The translations under genes and the position numbers were made by a program. A DNA stretch of 48,458 nucleotides from Lachnospiraceae bacterium. GTDB lineage: Bacteria; Bacillota; Clostridia; Lachnospirales; Lachnospiraceae. Shown piece after piece: positions 27,945 to 34,071 of the stretch (position 1 is its first letter; each line of letters opens with the position of its first letter). Under the pieces are notes generated by a model, which was not told the origin of the DNA, ran no database searches, and saw nothing but the letters and a program-made list of their open reading frames with translations. The stretch is from assembly GCA_017479935.1 (NCBI GenBank), contig JAFVBO010000107.1, positions 1-48,458 of the forward strand. Direction: 5' to 3'.

Positions 27945-27983
27945 GAGTTTACTCTCATGTGACACAGGCCCGTCCCCTGTCAC
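27941..27983. repeat. 19-nt hairpin element plus GTGACA-family unit at a convergent gene end
   Basis: CTGAGAGTTTACTCTCATG (27941-27959) contains the palindrome TGAGAGTTTACTCTCA and overlaps the stop codon of the nucleotidase gene. It is identical to 43917-43935. It runs straight into one 25-bp GTGACA-family unit (27959-27983). The pair separates two convergent genes and may serve as a two-way terminator. Confidence 0.75.
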
Positions 27984-28003
27984 ATTCACTTCACATTCTG
28001 AAA

Positions 28004-28804
28004 TCACGAATACACATACCGCTCCGACGCCTGCGCACTCGCCTGCGCGTTCGTATATAGTAGCGTAAACAGCGCGGTAAAGAGAAAGTACAATCCCAGC
28101 ATCAAAAGCGTGGTCAGATACGGGGTCCCGGCTGCCATCCAGTTGCTGGCCACGCCTTCCACAAAAGGAACGCCGCCGGCGAAGCGGTACAGCATGTAGT
28201 CCCAGCCGAAGTGGTAGTCCAGCGCGATCACCAGCACTGAGAAAAGCAGGTGTGGGAGAAAGGCGTAGAACATGATGACCGGCTTAAAGACAAGGTAGCG
28301 GGTGGCCACAATCCAGAGCGCCACAAAGACCATCAGGTAATGGTAAACCATGGAGAACATGGCGCCGAAGGTCCAGAACGGATAGTATTTTAAGGCCTGC
28401 AGAAACAGCACGTTGCTGACACCGCCCACGAGGCCCAGCGTGGAGAGCCATCCGAGCGCGCAGGTGCGCACCTTGCCTTTTCCCCAACCGGCAAGTGGCA
28501 GCATGTACAGAAACAGCGAGCAGGTATCGAACGGAAGAATGCCGCCGGCGTTAAAGCCCTGCCCGGTTTTGATGTCCCAGTAGGATTCCCAGCTGACCTT
28601 GGTAATTTCCAGAACGATCATGAAGATGGCCAGAAACCGAAGAACTTTGGTGACTGTTTCGTGCTTGGTGTTTCGAAGCAGATAGATGAGCGTCGGAATG
28701 GACGCAAAACAAAAGACCAGAAAGACGTAGCGCATGGCTCCGTCAAAGTCCTGACCGTGGTACCCTTCGATCAGGTACTTGTAATCAAAAAAACCGTATT
28801 TCAT
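28004..28804 (-). CDS. YwaF-like integral membrane protein
   Basis: 266 residues, with the pattern of the YwaF/TIGR02206 family of small integral membrane proteins of unknown function. There are seven hydrophobic stretches. The conserved-looking TKVSWESYWDI and LPFDTCSLFLYMLPLA segments between helices 2 and 3 are typical of that group. The start at 28802-28804 follows GGGAGG; an earlier in-frame ATG at 28888 would translate a structured leader and is not favoured. It has its own promoter at 28889-28917 and stands alone, convergent with the nucleotidase gene and divergent from the sugar kinase. No function can be assigned. Confidence 0.8.
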   Translation of the reverse strand: MKYGFFDYKYLIEGYHGQDFDGAMRYVFLVFCFASIPTLIYLLRNTKHETVTKVLRFLAIFMIVLEITKVSWESYWDIKTGQGFNAGGILPFDTCSLFLYMLPLAGWGKGKVRTCALGWLSTLGLVGGVSNVLFLQALKYYPFWTFGAMFSMVYHYLMVFVALWIVATRYLVFKPVIMFYAFLPHLLFSVLVIALDYHFGWDYMLYRFAGGVPFVEGVASNWMAAGTPYLTTLLMLGLYFLFTALFTLLYTNAQASAQASERYVYS

Positions 28805-28819
28805 TTTTCCTCCCTTTTT

Positions 28820-28917
28820 TGCATGGCAAGAAAATGAAAGGAAATCGCCATAACCTTTCATCTTTGCCTCATGCACCGTTGCGGCCATATTCTACACGCT
28901 TTAAATAGGAAAGGCAA
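28820..28917 (-). promoter_or_regulatory. Promoter and structured leader of the YwaF-like gene
   Basis: On the minus strand there is TTGCCT (28912-28917), a 17-bp spacer and TAGAAT (28889-28894). The leader then folds as a nested stem: TGCAT with ATGCA and GGCAA with TTGCC outside, TGAAAGG with CCTTTCA inside (28820-28875). It ends just before the GGGAGG ribosome binding site, leaving it free. A regulatory role is inference. Confidence 0.5.
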
Positions 28918-29000
28918 GTCTCAAAAGCAGATATTAGGAAATCGTTAAGGTTTTTGAGGGAAATGGTCCATTTCTTACAGATGGAAATCCGCTTTTTGAC

Positions 29001-29029
29001 TTGCAAGCGTCAGGGAAAGCGTATATAAT
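29001..29029 (+). promoter_or_regulatory. Promoter of the sugar kinase-thyA pair
   Basis: TTGCAA (29001-29006), a 17-bp spacer and TATAAT (29024-29029). Expected start near 29036. A more upstream TTGACT has poor spacing (22 bp). Confidence 0.7.
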
Positions 29030-29040
29030 CGAACAAGTTA

Positions 29041-29114
29041 TGCAGGGAAAAGTCTCTGCAGTCATTCATAATGGCCCTCTTGCCGGGGACAACCGGTGCG
29101 GGCCCATAAGGAGG
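29041..29114 (+). promoter_or_regulatory. Structured leader of the sugar kinase gene
   Basis: TGCAG pairs with CTGCA (29041-29060). A second stem, ATGGCCC with GGG-C-CCAT (29071-29107), has an inner CCGG/CCGG pairing and ends one base before AAGGAGG (29108-29114). The second stem could modulate ribosome access or protect the mRNA. No known riboswitch core is recognised. Confidence 0.4.
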
Positions 29115-29121
29115 ATGAAAT

Positions 29122-30219
29122 ATGAATTTAAATCTGAAACCGGCAAACGAGTGCAAATATGATGCCCTTTCCCTGGGCGAGGTTATGCTTCGCTTAGATC
29201 CGGGTGAGGGAAGAATCCGCACCGCCAGAAGCTTCCGCGCATGGGAAGGCGGCGGCGAGTACAACGTCGTTCGCGGTCTGCGTCGTTGCTTTGGCCTTCG
29301 CAGTGGCGTGATCACGGCTTTTGCGGATAATGAAGTTGGCAAGCTGATGGAGGATTTCATTCTTCAGGGCGGCGTAGACACTTCCCTGATCAAGTGGTGC
29401 AAGACAGACGGTATCGGCCGCGTGTGCCGCAACGGTCTGAACTTTACGGAAAGAGGTTTTGGTATCCGCGGCGCCGTTGGCTGCTCGGACCGTGCCAACA
29501 CGGCTATTTCCAAGATGACCCCCGAAGATTTCGATTTTGATTACATCTTTGGCGAACTGGGCGCTCGCTGGCTGCACACCGGCGGTATCTATGCCGCTCT
29601 GTCCGAGCAGGCCTGCGACACCGTTATCGCTGCCATCAAGACCGCAAAGAAGTACGGCACGGTTGTCTCTTACGACCTGAACTACCGTCCTTCCATGTGG
29701 AGTGCCATCGGCGGACAGGCCAAGGCGCAGGAAGTCAACAAGGAAATCGCGAAGTATGTCGATGTCATGATCGGCAACGAAGAAGATTTCACCGCTTGCT
29801 TAGGCTTTGAGATCGAAGGCAACGATGAGAACTTAAAGACCCTGAACCTGGAAGGCTACAAGAAGATGATCAACGAAGCCGCGAAGACCTACCCGAACTT
29901 CAAGGTTGTCGCGACCACGCTTCGTACCGTGAAGACCGCTTCCATCAACGACTGGAGCGCGATCTGCTGGGCGGATGGCGAGATCTACAAGGCCAAGGAT
30001 TACAAGGATCTGGAGATCTTAGACCGTGTCGGCGGTGGCGATTCCTTCGCTTCCGGTCTGGTATACGGCCTGATGACCACGGAAGATGCCAAGATCGCGG
30101 TTGAGTATGGTGCTGCTCACGGCGCTCTGGCTATGACCACGCCTGGCGATACCACGATGGCCAGCAAGAAGGAAGTAGAAGCTCTGATGGGCGGCGCAGG
30201 TGCTCGCGTACAGAGATAA
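29122..30219 (+). CDS. kdgK: PfkB-family sugar kinase, 2-keto-3-deoxygluconate kinase-like
   Basis: 365 residues. It has a ribokinase fold: N-terminal LSLGEVMLRLDPGEGRIRTA, substrate-lid region GGGEYNVVRGLRRCFG, and the PfkB signature DRVGGGDSFASGLVYG, whose Asp is the catalytic base. The pattern fits KdgK, which phosphorylates 2-keto-3-deoxygluconate in uronic acid breakdown. No KDPG aldolase or uronate gene is adjacent, so another sugar is possible. Codon choice leans to GGT, CGT, TCC and GCT more than in its neighbours, which suggests strong expression (inference). The ATG at 29122 follows AAGGAGG. thyA begins 9 nt after its stop and is likely co-transcribed. Confidence 0.82.
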   Translation: MNLNLKPANECKYDALSLGEVMLRLDPGEGRIRTARSFRAWEGGGEYNVVRGLRRCFGLRSGVITAFADNEVGKLMEDFILQGGVDTSLIKWCKTDGIGRVCRNGLNFTERGFGIRGAVGCSDRANTAISKMTPEDFDFDYIFGELGARWLHTGGIYAALSEQACDTVIAAIKTAKKYGTVVSYDLNYRPSMWSAIGGQAKAQEVNKEIAKYVDVMIGNEEDFTACLGFEIEGNDENLKTLNLEGYKKMINEAAKTYPNFKVVATTLRTVKTASINDWSAICWADGEIYKAKDYKDLEILDRVGGGDSFASGLVYGLMTTEDAKIAVEYGAAHGALAMTTPGDTTMASKKEVEALMGGAGARVQR

Positions 30220-30228
30220 GTAAGAATT

Positions 30229-31071
30229 ATGCGAAAAGCAGAGCAATACCACAAAGAAATATTGCAGCGCATTCTGGAGGAGGGTTTTCTGGATGAAAAC
30301 CCTCGCCCTCACTATGCGGACGGAACCCCGGCGCATACGCTCTCGGTCAACCATGTGATGACGCAGTACGACCTTTCCAAGGGAGAGTGCCCTATCATCA
30401 CCCTGCGTCCCATCGCCTGGAAATCCTCCGTGAAGGAAATCCTGTGGATCTACCAGGATATGTCCAACGATCTGAAGGTCCTCGAGGAAAAGCACAATAT
30501 TCACTGGTGGAACGACTGGGAATCCAAAGACGTGCCCGGCACCATCGGGCAGCGCTACGGCGCCACCGTGAAGCGGTATGATCTGATCCGTCGTTTGCTT
30601 GATGACATTCAGAAAAACCCCTACGGGCGCCGGCACATCATGAGCCTGTGGCAGGAGTCCGACTTTACCGAGACGGACGGCCTGATGCCCTGCTGCTACG
30701 AAACCATCTGGAACGTGCGCGGCAAGTACCTCGACATGGTGATGATTCAGCGCTCCAGCGATTTTGCGACCGCCGGTGTGATCAACGAGCTGCAGTACTG
30801 TGCCCTCCAGATGATGGTGGCCAGACACTGCGGATATGAGCCTGGAGTATTTACACACTTTACGGCAAATGTGCAAATCTATGACCGGCACATGGATCAG
30901 GCGCGGGAGCTTGTATCCCGCGAACCGGTCGACTGCCAGCCCCGCCTGGTGTTAGCCCCCGGGAAGACGGATTTCTTCTCGTTTACCATCGACGATTTTT
31001 CGATGGAGGACTATCCCGTAGACCTCATCAAAGAGAAAAATCCGCAGCTTAAATTTGAACTTGGCATCTAA
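30229..31071 (+). CDS. thyA: Thymidylate synthase, divergent active-site form
   Basis: 280 residues. It methylates dUMP to dTMP using methylene-tetrahydrofolate. Family features are WKSSVKEILWIYQ, the phosphate-binding arginines in YGRRHIMSLW, QRSSDFATAGVINELQY and the C-terminal PQLKFELGI. The usual active-site segment PCH is replaced by PCCYE (Cys155 and Cys156), and DVFLGLPFN by DFATAGVIN. The catalytic cysteine is present (Cys155 by alignment) and the conserved Asn remains, but the His next to it is gone. This may be a clade-specific variant. No dihydrofolate reductase gene follows; a strong terminator does. Confidence 0.9.
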   Translation: MRKAEQYHKEILQRILEEGFLDENPRPHYADGTPAHTLSVNHVMTQYDLSKGECPIITLRPIAWKSSVKEILWIYQDMSNDLKVLEEKHNIHWWNDWESKDVPGTIGQRYGATVKRYDLIRRLLDDIQKNPYGRRHIMSLWQESDFTETDGLMPCCYETIWNVRGKYLDMVMIQRSSDFATAGVINELQYCALQMMVARHCGYEPGVFTHFTANVQIYDRHMDQARELVSREPVDCQPRLVLAPGKTDFFSFTIDDFSMEDYPVDLIKEKNPQLKFELGI

Positions 31072-31078
31072 AGAATAG

Positions 31079-31121
31079 AAACGCCCCCCGCGAAGAGCTT
31101 ACTCTTGGCAGGGGGCGTTTT
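31079..31121 (+). terminator. Terminator after thyA
   Basis: AAACGCCCCC pairs with GGGGGCGTTT, with an inner GAAGAG / CTCTT pairing around a TTA-type loop, and is followed by TATGG. A strong GC stem with A-run and T-run makes a good, possibly two-way, intrinsic terminator. Confidence 0.85.
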
Positions 31122-31180
31122 ATGGTATTTTGTGAACAGATTTTAACCAAAAAGATCCGCTAAATTTGTAGGTGTCCATG

Positions 31181-31209
31181 TTGACAGTGGCACAAGATAT
31201 TGTTATAAT
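31181..31209 (+). promoter_or_regulatory. Consensus promoter of the NlpC/P60 gene
   Basis: TTGACA (31181-31186), a 17-bp spacer and TATAAT (31204-31209): both hexamers and the spacing are ideal. Expected start near 31216. Confidence 0.9.
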
Positions 31210-31230
31210 GCACTAGAAAGTTAAAGACTC

Positions 31231-31276
31231 TGTAACATTTTGGCTGGTTTCGTAACAAAGAAACCAAGATGTTACA
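31231..31276 (+). promoter_or_regulatory. Large hairpin in the 5' leader of the NlpC/P60 gene
   Basis: TGTAACAT (31231-31238) pairs with ATGTTACA (31269-31276). Inside, GGTTTC pairs with GAAACC around GTAACAAA. It begins about 15 nt after the expected start and ends 45 nt before the AGGAGG site. It may stabilise the mRNA or be recognised by a regulator; no T-run follows. Confidence 0.55.
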
Positions 31277-31331
31277 ATCGCCTGTGCGATCAGCGAAAAT
31301 GCTGGAGGAAAGGCTTTATCAGGAGGGCGTT

Positions 31332-32759
31332 ATGCGTAAAACGAAATGGATTTCAAGACTGGGCTGCCTGGGACTCTGCGTGAGTTTGATGAGTCAGCCG
31401 GTTCTGCTTTCTTTTGCAGAGGGAAGCACCGCGGGCGGTTCCTCTCTTGCGGGAATCTCGACAGTCCTGGATGATTATTTTAATAAATCGGAAAAAGCAG
31501 AAGAATCGATCACGGAGTTTGTGACCACCGAAACCAAAGCAAGAGGTATTTCTGTATACAACAATCTGGCCATCTCCAAGGTGGAAGAGTACGTGAATGT
31601 CCGCAAAGGACCGAGCACGGAAGATGACATCATGGGCAAGATTTACGACCAGTGCGGTGCCACGATCTTAAGCACGACCACGCAGGAAGACGGAGACTGG
31701 TATCATATCCTCTCCGGCAACGTGGACGGGTACGTAAAGGCAGAGTTCTTCGTCACGGGCTTAGAAGCCAGAGATTATGCGAAGGCCAATGGCAACATGT
31801 ACCTGCAGATCAATGTGGATGGCATCAACATCCGCAAAGAGGCGAACACGGACTGCGACATCCTTACGGTCTTAAGCGATGGCAAGGATTGCCGGGTGAT
31901 CGGCGAGGAAGGCAACTTCTGGCAGGTCCGCTTAAAAGACGGCAAGACGGGTTATGCGTCCAAGGAATTCACGGACGTTTACATCAACTGTGATACGGCT
32001 ATCACGCTGGAAGAAGAAAAGGCCATCCAGGAAGAGCTGGCTCGTCAGGCCAGAGAGGAAGCGGAGCGCAGAGAGCGTGAGCGCCTTGCGGCGGAGAAGG
32101 CTTCCAGAGAAGCTGCGGAAGCGGCATGGCTTGAGTATGTAAGAGAGTCCGAAGCGCAGAGAGAAGCAGAGGAAGCCGCATGGCTGGCCTATGTAAGAGA
32201 ATCTGAAGCGCAGAGAGAAGCAGAGGAAGCCGCGTGGGCTGCTTATGTAGCGGAACAGGAAGCGCAGGCTGCCTGGGAAGCGGAACAGGCCCGCTTAGCT
32301 GCCTGGGAAGCGGAGCAGGCTCGCATAGCTGCGGAGCAGGCTGCCTGGGAGCAGGTAGAATGGGAAGAGGATCCGGTTGATGATGGCCAGTATTATGAGC
32401 CGATCTACTCGAACAACGCAGCGAGAAACGCGATTGTGGAATACTGCTACAGCAAGCTTGGCTGTGATTATGTCTGGGCGGCGGAAGGTCCTTACGCCTT
32501 TGACTGCTCCGGTTTAGTCAAGAAGGCTTACGAACAGGTTGGCATTTCGCTGATTCATCAGTCCGGTTATCAGGGAAGAGAAGGCGTGTACACAAGCCTG
32601 GAAAACGCACAGCCTGGTGATATCCTCTGGAAGCAGGGTCACGTAGGTATCTATGTAGGCAACGGACTTTGTATCCATGCTTCCACCTACGGCGTAGGCG
32701 TTATCGTTTCCGGCCTCTATGATGTTGGCTGGGATCATGCCCGCAACCTGCTTGGTTAA
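31332..32759 (+). CDS. Secreted SH3-domain NlpC/P60 cell-wall endopeptidase
   Basis: 475 residues from the ATG at 31332 (AGGAGG 5 nt upstream; the upstream frame is leader). A signal peptide ends near SFA (residues 1 to about 34). Two bacterial SH3 domains follow (about 85-140, VNVRKGPSTE; about 155-215, INIRKEANTD), likely binding peptidoglycan. Residues about 225-345 are a charged Ala/Glu coiled region with 18-residue repeats (AAWLEYVRESEAQREAEE and variants), then shorter AAWEAEQAR repeats. The C-terminal NlpC/P60 domain has catalytic Cys392 (FDCSGLV), His437 (GHVGIY) and His449 (IHAS). It should cut peptide stems of peptidoglycan during growth or separation. It has its own promoter and terminator. 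Confidence 0.93.
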   Translation: MRKTKWISRLGCLGLCVSLMSQPVLLSFAEGSTAGGSSLAGISTVLDDYFNKSEKAEESITEFVTTETKARGISVYNNLAISKVEEYVNVRKGPSTEDDIMGKIYDQCGATILSTTTQEDGDWYHILSGNVDGYVKAEFFVTGLEARDYAKANGNMYLQINVDGINIRKEANTDCDILTVLSDGKDCRVIGEEGNFWQVRLKDGKTGYASKEFTDVYINCDTAITLEEEKAIQEELARQAREEAERRERERLAAEKASREAAEAAWLEYVRESEAQREAEEAAWLAYVRESEAQREAEEAAWAAYVAEQEAQAAWEAEQARLAAWEAEQARIAAEQAAWEQVEWEEDPVDDGQYYEPIYSNNAARNAIVEYCYSKLGCDYVWAAEGPYAFDCSGLVKKAYEQVGISLIHQSGYQGREGVYTSLENAQPGDILWKQGHVGIYVGNGLCIHASTYGVGVIVSGLYDVGWDHARNLLG

Positions 32760-32790
32760 TCAACAAGCTAAAAGCGCAAATGCGTTCATA

Positions 32791-32823
32791 AAAAAGGCCT
32801 GCCGCGAAAGCGGCAGGCCTTTT
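32791..32823. terminator. Two-way terminator between NlpC/P60 gene and hpf
   Basis: AAAAAGGCCTGCCGC, a GAAA loop and GCGGCAGGCCTTTT. An A-run on one side and a T-run on the other make it work for both convergent genes. A further small GCCCTTT / AAGGGC stem lies at about 32850-32865. Confidence 0.9.
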
Positions 32824-32874
32824 CATTTCATTCAGGGACTATCGATGCGCGCCCTTTAAAAAGGGCAGCCATCC

Positions 32875-33411
32875 TTAATCTGCTAACGGTTCGATGAGGC
32901 CGTAGGTGCCTCCTTTTCTCCGATAAACAACATTTACTTCGTTCGTCTCCGAATTGCGGAACACATAGAAGCTGTGGTCGGTCAGATCCATTTCGAAGCA
33001 GGCATCTTCCGGCGTCATGGGCTTGACGGCGAACTGCTTGACCTTCTCGATCCGGATCTCGTCGTCGATCTCCACTGCGGGCTCCTCTACGGCTTCCACA
33101 TCCGGCGCGCCCTTTCTGTCGTGATACCGGTCTATCTTCTTATTCTTATAGCGGCGGCACTGGCGCTCTAACGTTTCGGCAATCTGATCGATCGTGGTGT
33201 ACATATCGTGGCTTTCCTGCTCGGAACGAATGCAGGTGTCCCGGATGGGGATGGTCGCCTCAATGCGGTGAATTCCTTTCTGAACGCTCATTTTGATATG
33301 AACTTCCGTATCCTCATACAGATAGCGCTCCAGTTTTTTCAGCTTTTCTTCTACAGTTTCCTGCAGGTTCTGAGTGATTTCCAGATTCTTTCCGGTGATA
33401 ATGTAACGCAT
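32875..33411 (-). CDS. hpf: Ribosome hibernation promoting factor, long form
   Basis: 178 residues. The N-terminal S30AE domain (about 1-100; MRYIITGKNLEITQNLQETVEEKLKKLERYL in part) binds the decoding region of the 30S subunit. A charged linker joins the C-terminal dimerisation domain (about 125-178, VKPMTPEDACFEMDLTDHSFYVFRNSETNEVNVVYRRKGGTYGLIEP in part), which pairs ribosomes into inactive 100S particles in slow growth. The ATG at 33409-33411 follows AAAAAGGAG. Its leader of about 115 nt has inverted repeats. It is convergent with the NlpC/P60 gene and divergent from secA. Confidence 0.96.
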   Translation of the reverse strand: MRYIITGKNLEITQNLQETVEEKLKKLERYLYEDTEVHIKMSVQKGIHRIEATIPIRDTCIRSEQESHDMYTTIDQIAETLERQCRRYKNKKIDRYHDRKGAPDVEAVEEPAVEIDDEIRIEKVKQFAVKPMTPEDACFEMDLTDHSFYVFRNSETNEVNVVYRRKGGTYGLIEPLAD

Positions 33412-33538
33412 CGTACCAACTCCTTTTTCTTTTACTGCGCTTAAAAATCCTCACAGGACCCTGCGAAAGCCTTACCTGCCGGGCTTTGCGAGAGGCCTGC
33501 AAATGTGGTAGACGCAGGAACGATTACGTTCTGGTTTC

Positions 33539-33567
33539 ATTATAACGCAGAATTGTCAAATATACAA
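33539..33567 (-). promoter_or_regulatory. hpf promoter
   Basis: On the minus strand there is TTGTAT (33562-33567), a 17-bp spacer and TATAAT (33539-33544). The leader downstream contains a GCAAAGCC / GGCTTTCGC inverted repeat and a small TCCT-GTG-AGGA stem followed by TTTTT, which could attenuate transcription weakly. Confidence 0.6.
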
Positions 33568-33948
33568 GAAAAAAGAGAAAAAACGCAAACAAAACCGTAA
33601 ATAGTAACAAAAAAGTATCACAAAATAGTGAGAACCCAAAAACGCCGGCCTGTCAATGAGAAATCTTCGCGTTTTGTACACAAATCGCTTTTTTCGGAGA
33701 TTATGACAAAACGTATTTTTGTGGACGAAAAGATTGTTTTTCCACAAAAACAAAGCCATTTTCGGTGGATAATGTGGATAACTCGAAGAAAACAGGCCGC
33801 TCGCGATGGAAAGTGAGAGGAGAGCCGGTGGATAACTTTGGGATAAAAAGAAGAAGGCAGGAGAGAGAAGAAAAAAATCGGACTGCATTTGTGCAGTTTG
33901 CCAGTAGGCCCGAAAGCAGGGCCCTTTTTCCTTTTTCGAAATGTCGTC
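33568..33948. other. AT-rich intergenic region with DnaA-box-like motifs and an orphan terminator-like stem
   Basis: No convincing gene lies here. One perfect DnaA-box match (TGTGGATAA, 33773-33781) lies among three one-mismatch matches (TTTTCCACA 33738-33746, GGTGGATAA 33764-33772 and 33827-33835). The stretch 33560-33760 is rich in A and T. At 33907-33929 GGCCC pairs with GGGCC and TTTTT follows, although no plus-strand gene precedes it. A small transcript, a DnaA-binding control region or an old origin fragment are all possible. Confidence 0.45.
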
Positions 33949-33977
33949 TTGCACTTATGCCCGTTAGATGATATACT
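33949..33977 (+). promoter_or_regulatory. secA promoter
   Basis: TTGCAC (33949-33954), a 17-bp spacer and TATACT (33972-33977). Expected start near 33984. It probably drives secA-prfB-hom-lysC. Confidence 0.7.
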
Positions 33978-33989
33978 AAGCGGAAGATT

Positions 33990-34043
33990 TGACGCTTTAG
34001 ATGTTATAAAGCCGCAAGGCATACCATTTTATGGAAAGCGTCA
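33990..34043 (+). promoter_or_regulatory. Hairpin at the 5' end of the secA leader
   Basis: TGACGCTTT (33990-33998) pairs perfectly with AAAGCGTCA (34035-34043). Inside, ATAAA / TTTAT and a GCC-GCAA-GGC mini-hairpin can form. It begins about 6 nt after the expected transcription start and leaves the AGAGGAG site (34053-34059) open. There is no SecM-like reading frame upstream, so any control of secA would be through this structure (inference). Confidence 0.5.
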
Positions 34044-34071
34044 TCAGTTTGATAGAGGAGACATTAACTAC

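Noticed and set aside
33560-33850. Chromosomal origin of replication
   Set aside because: DnaA-box-like sites and AT-rich DNA are present, but dnaA, dnaN and rpmH are not near and there is no clear strand switch typical of oriC. Kept only as a finding to check.
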